Of a stretch of 64,000 nt of DNA, positions 54,356 through 61,053 are shown one piece after another. The DNA is taken from positions 1 through 64,000 of IMG/VR virus record IMGVR_UViG_3300043778_000098; one strand, 5' to 3'. Every line of letters starts with the position of its first letter. Within the stretch, counting starts at the first letter, position 1. This DNA comes from a virus. Made by a program: the position numbers and the translations under genes. The notes under the pieces were generated by a model. That model was given only the letters and a program-made list of their open reading frames with translations. It did not search any database and was not told the origin of the DNA.

Positions 54356-54982
54356 ATGGCGGCCCTCACCGAGACGCAGGAGATGACGATCTCCGCCCAC
54401 CCCGACCGCCTCGTCATGCTGGTGGACGGCCTTCGCGGCCCCCGTGCCCGGCTGCTGGCCAACTACGCGGTCCGGGAGGCCAGGCGGGTGATGCCTAAGC
54501 TGAGCGGCGCCTCGGCCAGCCGCCTGTTTCCCCTCTACGGCAGCGGCTACTTCGGGATCGGCTGGCAGGACAGCTACGTCTGGTTCCAGGAGCAGGGCAT
54601 CCGGGCGTTCACCATGTGGAGCCTGAAGGGCAAGACGATCCCGATGTGGGTCGACGACCCGACCGGCACCGAGCGGGAGAGGAACCCGAGGGCGCAGACC
54701 AGGGTCACCCTGTCGGGCAAGGTCCAGGTGCTGATCTTCCGCAAGGCGACCGCCCCGGGGGCGCCTGGCCGGATCGGGAAGCGGGAGACCGGGCGGCCCT
54801 GGACCACCCCCGGGCGGCGGCCGGGGGCGATCGCCCGTGGCAACGTCGGGGTGAAGTGGCGCCATCCCGGCCTGGCCCCCCGCAGGTTCCTCAATCACGC
54901 CATGGGGGCGGCGGCCCGCTGGGGCGGGATCGAGCCGGAGCGCATCTACGCGGCCGACCGCACGTGGAGGGCCAGGTTTTGA
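54356..54982 (+). CDS. neck/tail completion-type protein
   Basis: 208 residues; ATG 54356 follows CCCGGGAAGGG. DRLVMLVDGLRGPRARLLAN, then YFGIGWQDSYVWFQEQGIRA, a basic stretch, and PGLAPRRFLNHAMGAAARWG. First gene of the tail module; size and place fit a head-tail joining or tail completion protein. No firm family. Confidence 0.55.
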   Translation: MAALTETQEMTISAHPDRLVMLVDGLRGPRARLLANYAVREARRVMPKLSGASASRLFPLYGSGYFGIGWQDSYVWFQEQGIRAFTMWSLKGKTIPMWVDDPTGTERERNPRAQTRVTLSGKVQVLIFRKATAPGAPGRIGKRETGRPWTTPGRRPGAIARGNVGVKWRHPGLAPRRFLNHAMGAAARWGGIEPERIYAADRTWRARF

Positions 54983-55088
54983 CGGTACTCCAGCGGGGCG
55001 ACCCCGCCGCTTGAGACTAGCGCCCGAAGGCGCCCGGCGGGGGCGCCCGGCACCGGCCTGCTGCCCCTGATCGTACCCCGGAAGGGTC

Positions 55089-55718
55089 GTGACCGGGTTC
55101 CTCCGCACGATCAAGACGACTGCCGTGCAGGCGGTCCAGCAGTCGTTCGAGATCAGCTACCCGGCTCCCGACCCCGAGGGCGGCGCCAAGGCCCCGTTCG
55201 TGTCGGTCGAGTACCCGGTGGAGGAGGCGCAGTACCCGGCGATCTGGGTGGACTACGAGGGCGCCGAGCTGCGGACGGTGGGGATCGCCTACACCGAGAC
55301 GGACGCCAGCGGGGCCGCCTACGCCCGGTGGCGGTTCGCCGGGCACGTCGCGTTCACGATCGTCGCCTTGTCCTCCAACGAGCGGGACCTGGTGTACGAC
55401 CAGCTGCTGGGCCTGACCGCGTTCGCCGCCCAGTCGGAGTTCCCGTCGCGGTTCCGCCAGGTGGTGGAGGCCGCCCCGCTGGTCGCCTCGGTGTGGTCGT
55501 TCGACGCGGTGGAGGACCGCCCGTCCTCGGCCGCGATGGGCACGCCGTGGGGCACCCTGGACGTCGTCTACGAGAGCGGGTTCGCCGTCCAGGTGATCGG
55601 CGAGTTCGTCAGCGACCCGTACAGCCAGGCCCTGGTGAGCCTCGCCGAGATCCAGGTGGTTGCCACGGCGGAGGGCTTCCCGGACGACACCTCGGTCATC
55701 GACGTCACCGGCGGCTAG
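55089..55718 (+). CDS. tail terminator/neck-type protein
   Basis: 209 residues, GTG after CCCCGGAAGGG. TAVQAVQQSFEISYPAPDPE, VSVEYPVEEAQYPAIWVDYE, HVAFTIVALSSNERDLVYDQ. The pattern of a small domain with early strands and a helix (NERDLVYDQLLGL) resembles tail-terminator proteins just upstream of sheath genes. Inferred from position. Confidence 0.55.
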   Translation: MTGFLRTIKTTAVQAVQQSFEISYPAPDPEGGAKAPFVSVEYPVEEAQYPAIWVDYEGAELRTVGIAYTETDASGAAYARWRFAGHVAFTIVALSSNERDLVYDQLLGLTAFAAQSEFPSRFRQVVEAAPLVASVWSFDAVEDRPSSAAMGTPWGTLDVVYESGFAVQVIGEFVSDPYSQALVSLAEIQVVATAEGFPDDTSVIDVTGG

Positions 55719-55731
55719 CAGCGTTGTCGGA

Positions 55732-55752
55732 TACAGCTTTCCTTGGTATTGT
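55732..55752 (+). promoter_or_regulatory. leaderless promoter of gene 55759
   Basis: ATACAGCTTTCCTTGGTATTGT, hexamer TATTGT at 55747-55752, 6 nt before ATG 55759. Confidence 0.65.
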
Positions 55753-55758
55753 TCGTTC

Positions 55759-55962
55759 ATGCCATACACGACCGTGAACGAGCAGTACGTGGACCTCGGC
55801 ACCGACGGCGACCCGGAGTGCGGCGAGTCCGTCCTGGCCGATGCCGTGGACCTGGCCTCCGACCAGGGCCAGGTCACCTTCCTGCTCGACGAGCGCGGCA
55901 GGCGGATCGCCGCCGTCGTCCCTGTCGAGTTCGCCGAGCGGGCCCTGGCGCTGGAGGGCTAG
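55759..55962 (+). CDS. small Phd/YefM-like protein inside the tail module
   Basis: 67 residues. VLADAVDLASDQGQVTFLLD, then ERGRRIAAVVPVEFAERALA. Paralogue of 7280-7540. It has its own leaderless promoter although flanked by late genes, so it is expressed separately from the tail genes. Antitoxin-like fold is a guess. Confidence 0.65.
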   Translation: MPYTTVNEQYVDLGTDGDPECGESVLADAVDLASDQGQVTFLLDERGRRIAAVVPVEFAERALALEG

Positions 55963-56026
55963 CCAGAGTCTTACCCCCGCCTGCTGGCGGCGCCCCCGGA
56001 AGGATTGACCGGAGGGATGCCAGCGC

Positions 56027-57565
56027 ATGACGATTCCGTCTTTCACGTCCTACCAGCAGCCGGGCGTCTACGTTCAGGACGTCTCGACGCCGATCGTCAC
56101 GACGCCGCTGGTGCCGTCGCAGACCCTGACGCTGGTCGGCCTGGCGCAGGGGTACCGCACGGCCGTCCAGTCGCTGCTGCTGTACTACGCCACCGCGACC
56201 CCGCTGACCTACATGGGCGTCTTCACCACCGAGCAGAGCGGGCCGCCCGTCATCGCCGCCCCGGTGGTCACCACCCTGGCCGGCACCGTCCTGACGGCGG
56301 GCATCGACTACACGCTCTCCACCGTGGCGGACCCCTCGGGCAACCCCGGCCTGGCGGTGACGAGCATCAGCCGGGTGAGCACCAGCTCCAACGTCTCCGA
56401 CGGCCAGCAGGTGCAGGTCGTCTACAACTACGCCGACGCGGGGTACTTCCTGCCGCAGGTATTCACCGACTCCCAGTCGGTGATCAACGCCTACGGGCAG
56501 CCGTTCCTCTCGACGGCGCCCGCCTCCCCGACGGCCTCCCAGGTCGCCAACCCGCTGTCGGCGGCGGCCCAGGTGGCGTTCACCAACGGGGCGACCACGC
56601 TGGTCTGCGTGGCGCTCAACCCGGCCGACGGGACGCTCACCGAGCAGCTCAACTCGGCCTACGCCAAGATCGCCACCAACCCGGCCTGCACGATCGTCGT
56701 CCCGGCGCTCACCGACTCGCTGACCCCGGAGTCGGGCACGGCGGCGGCCTACGCCCAGGAGCTGGCGCAGGCGCTGAGCGCCGCCATGTGGGCGGCCTAC
56801 AACGACGGCTTCCCCCGCGTCGGGTTCTTCGGCCTGCCCGTCAACTACAGCGAGTCGAGCCTGCCGGTGCCGTCGCTGGCCAGCAGCATCGCGAGCCGCA
56901 GGCTGGTGCTCGCCTACCCCGAGATCGCCCTGCTCTACAACAGCGCCGCCAACCAGACCTTCCAGGCGTCGGGCCAGTACCTGGCGGCGGCGCTCGGCGC
57001 CCGCCTGTCGTCGCTGCCGGTCGACACCGGCCTGACGAGCCAGGTGCTGAGCGGGTTCGCCGGGCTCCCGGCGGCCGAGACGGCGGCGATGACCAACGCG
57101 TTCATGAACTCCCTGGCCAGCGCCGGGGTGGCGGTCTGCTACGTCAACTACCAGGGGGCGCTGGTCTGCCGCCAGGGCCTCACCACCGACATGAGCGCCC
57201 TGAACTACCAGGAGGTCTCGATCGTCCGGCAGTCGGACGCGCTGCTGACGGCGGTGAGCCAGGGCCTCCAGGCCAGCGGCCTGATCGGCTCGCCGATCAC
57301 CGGCAGCACGGTCAGCGCGGTGCAGGAGGCCGTCCTCGGGATCCTGGAGGCGGCGGTCTCCAACGGGGTCATCGTCAGCTACACGAACCTGACGGTGACG
57401 CAGCAGAGCTACCCGGGCGGTTCGCCCACGGTCATCTCGGTCACGTACTCGTACCTGCCCGCGCTGCCGCTGAACTTCATCACGGTGCAGCAGAGCGTCG
57501 ACCTGTCGACCGGCCTGGTCGCCTCCACGACGTCCACCCAGAACGCGAGCGGCACGGGGACCTAG
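56027..57565 (+). CDS. tail sheath protein
   Basis: 512 residues; CCCCCGGAAGG leader. N-terminus FTSYQQPGVYVQDVSTPIVT has the conserved PGVYVxE-type sheath start. An inserted beta domain (LTAGIDYTLSTVADPSGNPG...VVYNYADAGY) occupies ~85-145 and matches domains in the fibre protein at 41887. C-terminal half: RRLVLAYPEIALLYN, VSIVRQSDALLTAVSQGLQA. A sheath proves a contractile tail. Followed by an HNH gene on the other strand. Confidence 0.9.
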   Translation: MTIPSFTSYQQPGVYVQDVSTPIVTTPLVPSQTLTLVGLAQGYRTAVQSLLLYYATATPLTYMGVFTTEQSGPPVIAAPVVTTLAGTVLTAGIDYTLSTVADPSGNPGLAVTSISRVSTSSNVSDGQQVQVVYNYADAGYFLPQVFTDSQSVINAYGQPFLSTAPASPTASQVANPLSAAAQVAFTNGATTLVCVALNPADGTLTEQLNSAYAKIATNPACTIVVPALTDSLTPESGTAAAYAQELAQALSAAMWAAYNDGFPRVGFFGLPVNYSESSLPVPSLASSIASRRLVLAYPEIALLYNSAANQTFQASGQYLAAALGARLSSLPVDTGLTSQVLSGFAGLPAAETAAMTNAFMNSLASAGVAVCYVNYQGALVCRQGLTTDMSALNYQEVSIVRQSDALLTAVSQGLQASGLIGSPITGSTVSAVQEAVLGILEAAVSNGVIVSYTNLTVTQQSYPGGSPTVISVTYSYLPALPLNFITVQQSVDLSTGLVASTTSTQNASGTGT

Positions 57566-58314
57566 CTAGGCGACCTGGAGGCTCGGCGCGGAATTGTCTT
57601 CCCCTTGATGGCGCTTCCGTTCCGGGCCTTCACGACGGGAGGGGCGATCTGGTTGAGGTGCTTCCAGGTCCGCCCCGTGATTGCCCACCGGAGGACGGTC
57701 TCGCTGACCACGCCGCCGAGAGTTTGGTGCACCTCCCATGTCATTTTGCCGTCGCGGGCCAGCCTGCGCGCCTCGATGACGAGTTCATCCGTCAGCTTGG
57801 CCTGGGCGTTCTTCGCGCCGTTCTGCTGACGCGTCCGGCTTCTGCCTCTCAGCGACTTGTCCCTCATGTTCTCGGCGTGAGTTCCGTCGTACAGGTGCTT
57901 TGGTCTTGAGCAGGGAGGATTATCGCAGTGGTGGTTCCCCTGGTTCGCGGGGAGACAGCCGTCTGTGAGGAACATCGCCACGACGCTGGATGCGGATACC
58001 GTGCTCTGCTCCGTCCTCGGGTGGTTCCAACGGAACGATCCGTAGTTGTCCGGCTCCGGGCTTCTTGCTCCCCGCCATTCCCAGCATGAGTCTTCGTCGT
58101 CGGTGATCCCCACTTTGGCCCAGAAGCGGAACTCCAGGTCGTCCAGGTCCAGAGGGCACTCTGACCGAAGTCTGTCCCTAGTCTCCTTGGCCCTTACTCG
58201 AAGCTCTCTGAGCTGTTTCCACAGATCGGTGATCTGGTCTTCGATTTCTTCTAGCTCTCCGAGCCCCGGAAGCCATGAGGCAAGCATTCGCAGCTGTTCA
58301 TCGGTGTACGCCAT
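57562..58314 (-). CDS. HNH endonuclease between sheath and tube genes
   Basis: 250 residues. N-terminal coiled coil (EIEDQITDLWKQLRELRVRA), then CWEWRGARSPEPDNYGSFRW, NHHCDNPPCSRPKHLYDGTH and a C-terminal helix-turn-helix (MTWEVHQTLGGVVSETVLRW). TATACT lies 6 nt before ATG 58314. Free-standing homing type; inserted just upstream of the tube gene. Confidence 0.85.
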   Translation of the reverse strand: MAYTDEQLRMLASWLPGLGELEEIEDQITDLWKQLRELRVRAKETRDRLRSECPLDLDDLEFRFWAKVGITDDEDSCWEWRGARSPEPDNYGSFRWNHPRTEQSTVSASSVVAMFLTDGCLPANQGNHHCDNPPCSRPKHLYDGTHAENMRDKSLRGRSRTRQQNGAKNAQAKLTDELVIEARRLARDGKMTWEVHQTLGGVVSETVLRWAITGRTWKHLNQIAPPVVKARNGSAIKGKTIPRRASRSPS

Positions 58315-58376
58315 GAGAACAGTATAGCCGTCATAACACTGGCTCGTGTTATGACATCAGGAGGTGAGATTTCTAA

Positions 58377-58922
58377 ATGGCCACGACAAAAGCACGCGTC
58401 GTGGGCTCTTTAGGAGCCTAGTCTGGTTATACAGTTCTATCGTACAACGCATCTCCCATTGCCTACTGCGAGGGGTGGGAAGATAGTGGTCAGAGAGCTT
58501 TTTCGGACGTAGGACAGCCCTACCAGTTCATCCAGCCCATTGGTGCCGAACACCCGGTCGAGATCGCGACCTCCCGCGTGATCTCGGGCGGCACCATCAT
58601 GATCACCATCCGGGAGCTGTGGTCGCAGCCGGTGTGGTGGCAGATGGCGGGCCTGGCCGGGACGTGGAACATGGTGGACATCTTCAACGCCCTGGCCGCC
58701 AACCCGAACTACGTCACGGCGAGCATGATCATCAAGCCGCCCGGGACGGAGAGCAAGCCGTCGATGTGGCGCGGCAAGGTCTACCAGAACGTCACCGTGG
58801 TCGACATCAACGACGGCGAGACAGTGACGGTGGGCGCGCTCGCCGTCACCAAGGGCATCACCGTCGCGTACACGCATTACCTGCCGCTTAATTCAAATCA
58901 GTACGCGACGGCATCAGGATGA
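58377..58922 (+). CDS. tail tube protein with in-frame TAG at codon 15
   Basis: Start ATG 58377 after CAGGAGGTGA. Translation: MATTKARVVGSLGA, then TAG (58419-58421), then in the same frame SGYTVLSYNASPIAYCEGWE, PYQFIQPIGAEHPVEIATSR, MITIRELWSQPVWWQMAGLA. This is the tube-type pattern of actinophages (VLSYN..PIAYC; IQPLGA.HP.EI). With the TAG read through it is 181 residues. No good start lies between the TAG and GTG 58578. Codons from 58377 to about 58510 are AT-rich (TTA, ACA, AAA, CTA). Confidence 0.75.
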
Positions 58923-58941
58923 CCTTTATTAGCTAGGAACC

Positions 58942-58971
58942 TTGCATTCGTTTATCACAATGACATATATT
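58942..58971 (+). promoter_or_regulatory. sigma70-like promoter of lsr2
   Basis: TTGCAT (58942-58947), 18 bp, TATATT (58966-58971). One of few canonical promoters in this window. Confidence 0.5.
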
Positions 58972-58973
58972 CC

Positions 58974-58999
58974 CCTCTGTCGGGAAAAGCCCGCAGAGG
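58974..58999 (+). promoter_or_regulatory. leader hairpin of lsr2
   Basis: CCTCTG/CAGAGG with inner CGGG/CCCG and AAAAG loop; the 3' arm overlaps the AGAGGAGG ribosome-binding site. Confidence 0.5.
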
Positions 59000-59005
59000 A
59001 GGATC

Positions 59006-59365
59006 ATGGCCCAGAAAGTGCAGTTTGAGTTGATCAGCGACCTGGCGCTGGCCCAGGACCCGGAGAGCAGGGCCCCAGCCGCCCGCACCGTCAGCTTCTC
59101 CATCGACGGGGAGTCCTACGAAATCGACCTCAGCGAGGGGGAGGCCCAGGAGCTGGAGGAGAAGCTCGCCCCCTACATGATCGCCGGGCGCAGGAGGGGG
59201 CGGGCCGGGGGCACGCGGGCCAGGACCGCGCTGAAGGCCGCGAGGAAGTCCGTGGACACCGTGGCGGTGCGCGACTGGGCGCGCGAGAACGGCATCGAGG
59301 TCAAGGACCGGGGCCGGGTGCCCGCCGACGTGGTGGCCAGGTACGAGGCCGCGCAGCGCGCCTAG
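59006..59365 (+). CDS. lsr2: Lsr2-type nucleoid protein/xenogeneic silencer
   Basis: 119 residues, the usual Lsr2 length (~112). N-terminal oligomerisation domain: FELISDLALAQDPESRAPAA, TVSFSIDGESYEIDLSEGEA. Basic linker (GRRRGRAGGTRAR). C-terminal DNA-binding domain: VRDWARENGIEVKDRGRVPA, DVVARYEAAQ, with the RGR AT-hook-like motif that inserts in the minor groove of AT-rich DNA. Host Lsr2 silences AT-rich foreign genes; phage copies are thought to bind phage or host DNA or interfere with host Lsr2. Confidence 0.95.
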   Translation: MAQKVQFELISDLALAQDPESRAPAARTVSFSIDGESYEIDLSEGEAQELEEKLAPYMIAGRRRGRAGGTRARTALKAARKSVDTVAVRDWARENGIEVKDRGRVPADVVARYEAAQRA

Positions 59366-59372
59366 CCCTGCC

Positions 59373-59414
59373 GCTCCCCCGGGAAGGTAAGGACACCAAG
59401 CCTTCCCGAGGAGC
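59373..59414 (+). promoter_or_regulatory. leader hairpin before gene 59419
   Basis: GCTCC...GGGAAGG (59373-59387) pairs with CCTTCCC...GGAGC (59401-59414); the 3' arm carries the GAGGAG ribosome-binding site. Confidence 0.55.
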
Positions 59415-59418
59415 AGCC

Positions 59419-59736
59419 TTGACCACTCCGCCCGCCCCCACCGTTACCGTCAGCGCCGACCAGGCCAGCTACGCGGTCGGCGACGCCATCACCGTGACCG
59501 TGGACTACACGGACCCGGGCAACCCGGGCACCACCCTGACCGTTACCGCGACGGTCACCAACTCGGACGGCACTACCTCGTCCGGCACCGCCGAGGTCCA
59601 GGTGGGCGCCACCCCCGCCGTCGCCCTCCCCGTCGCCGTCACCGACTCCTTCGGCGACGTCTACACGCAGTCCTCGAACACCCCGGGCACCGCCGTCTTC
59701 ACCTCCACGGTCGGCCCGATCCCCGCCGGGGCGTGA
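59419..59736 (+). CDS. Ig-like/PKD-type small virion protein
   Basis: 105 residues, TTG start after GAGGAG. PTVTVSADQASYAVGDAITV, VDYTDPGNPGTTLTVTATVT, then DSFGDVYTQSSNTPGT: one immunoglobulin-like beta domain. Probably a tail or capsid decoration domain. Stop overlaps the next GTG. Confidence 0.65.
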   Translation: MTTPPAPTVTVSADQASYAVGDAITVTVDYTDPGNPGTTLTVTATVTNSDGTTSSGTAEVQVGATPAVALPVAVTDSFGDVYTQSSNTPGTAVFTSTVGPIPAGA

Positions 59737-59900
59737 TCCTCCAGATCGACGTCACCGTCACCGGGCCCGGCTGGGTCGCCGCCGGGTCCGTGGCGGTCGA
59801 CGTCACCGACCCGGCGGCCCAGGCGGAGAGGCCCCTGGACGAGAACGCCCGGATGAGGGACCGCTCGCGCCAGCAGCGGTGGGGGGTGAACAGGGCGTGA
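59733..59900 (+). CDS. small unknown protein
   Basis: 55 residues, GTG start overlapping the previous stop: VTVTGPGWVAAGSVAVDVTD, then a basic tail (RMRDRSRQQRWGVNRA). Overlaps the next gene (GTGA). Not recognised. Confidence 0.5.
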   Translation: MILQIDVTVTGPGWVAAGSVAVDVTDPAAQAERPLDENARMRDRSRQQRWGVNRA

Positions 59901-60037
59901 ACGTAGTGGTCAAGGCCAAGGTCGAGGCGGACGGCTCCGTCGTCTGCGATATCGACTGCGACGGCCAGAAGGCCGTCGTCGCCTTCGCGGGCGGCGACGT
60001 CACCCTGACCGTTCCCGAATCGGGCGGCGGCCGGTGA
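59897..60037 (+). CDS. small beta-rich protein
   Basis: 46 residues, GTG start: VVVKAKVEADGSVVCDIDCD, then GQKAVVAFAGGDVTLTVPE. Overlaps both neighbours by 4 nt. Not recognised. Confidence 0.5.
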   Translation: MNVVVKAKVEADGSVVCDIDCDGQKAVVAFAGGDVTLTVPESGGGR

Positions 60038-60573
60038 CGATTCCCTCAGACGAGGGCCTTCCCGACGAGGCTTCCCCTGCGGGGACGAGCGGCACCGGCG
60101 ACAACCCGTGGGTGCTGCACGTTGACGACTTCGACGACGCGAACTGGCGCGTCGACCTCACCGGGCTGCTCGCCCTCGGCTGCCTGTCCGGCTGGTTCGA
60201 CTGGTGCGGCCACCGCATCGCGATCAGGACACTCACCACGGACGAGGAGCTGATCGTCGCCCAGCTCATCCGCGAGTACGAGGGCGGCCTCGGCTCGGCC
60301 AAGGCGTACGCCACGGCCGTGGCCGGCATCTGCGTCGAGTCGATCGACCACCAGCCGATGCCCGTGCCCCTCGGCGAGCACCCGAACAAGCCCTACCAGT
60401 GGGCCCTTCAGCGCTTCAACTACGCCCGGCGCTGGTACCCGCCGACGATCGACGCCATCTTCGACGCCTACCTCCAGATGGAGATCAGGCAGAAGGCGGT
60501 GATCACTGGACTGGGAAAAGCGTCCTCCCAGGGGGAGAGTGCGACCCCTGGGTTGAGCGCCAGCTCCGGGTAG
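60034..60573 (+). CDS. tail assembly chaperone (gpG-type)
   Basis: 179 residues, GTG start overlapping the previous stop. LLALGCLSGWFDWCGHRIAI, TTDEELIVAQLIREYEGGLG, QWALQRFNYARRWYPPTIDA. Position just before the tape measure and a slippery GGGAAAA near the end (60513-60519) identify it as the first tail chaperone. It helps tape measure folding and tube assembly. Confidence 0.8.
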   Translation: MTIPSDEGLPDEASPAGTSGTGDNPWVLHVDDFDDANWRVDLTGLLALGCLSGWFDWCGHRIAIRTLTTDEELIVAQLIREYEGGLGSAKAYATAVAGICVESIDHQPMPVPLGEHPNKPYQWALQRFNYARRWYPPTIDAIFDAYLQMEIRQKAVITGLGKASSQGESATPGLSASSG

Positions 60574-60950
60574 CCGAGCGCGGCGGCCTCTTGGCCGGCT
60601 CGTTCCGGTCGCCGGTCGCGGTCCTCGCGCTGGAGATCCTGCACTTCCTCGACGGCGTGGCCGAGAGCCGGCGGCGCCGCGACATGGCGCTGTCGGCGGC
60701 CGTCTTCTCCGGCGCGATCACGGCGGCGGCCGCGTGGCCGGACTTCTTCGCCGGGGACGGCGGGGACTCGGGCGCCTTCCCGTCCAGGGACGCCGACATG
60801 ACGGAGTTCGAGCTGGAGGAGGCCACGCCGGAGTCCTTCGCGGCCGACCTGGACGCGATCCTGGCCGCGAACAGGCGGGTCACGGTGCGAGAGGCGGAGG
60901 CTCCCGTCTTCCGGCCGCCGGGATATATCCCGCATCCCGAGTGGACCTGA
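60034..60950 (+). CDS. tail assembly chaperone, -1 frameshift product (gpGT-type)
   Basis: At GGGAAAA (60513-60519; codons CTG GGA AAA) the ribosome can slip to -1. It then continues as SVLPGGECDPWVERQLRVAE, SPVAVLALEILHFLDGVAES, RVTVREAEAPVFRPPGYIPH to 60950, a ~305-residue fusion. The -1 frame is strongly coding after 60517 and has no start of its own. This is the classical GT frameshift of tailed phages. Confidence 0.8.
60513..60519 (+). other. -1 frameshift slippery site GGGAAAA
   Basis: X XXY YYZ heptamer in the zero frame (G GGA AAA), 54 nt before the zero-frame stop. Confidence 0.8.
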
Positions 60951-61023
60951 GGGAAATCTCCCGATCGCCGTGGGGCCGGCGCCCTCCCGGCACCTATAAG
61001 CCGTTCGGCGGCGCATCTAAAAT

Positions 61024-61048
61024 TCCCGCCACGGAAGCCGTGGGAGGA
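61024..61048 (+). promoter_or_regulatory. leader hairpin before the tape measure gene
   Basis: CCACGG-AAG-CCGTGG (61029-61043) next to GGGAGGAAG; contains the CGGAAG core. Confidence 0.5.
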
Positions 61049-61053
61049 AGCTC

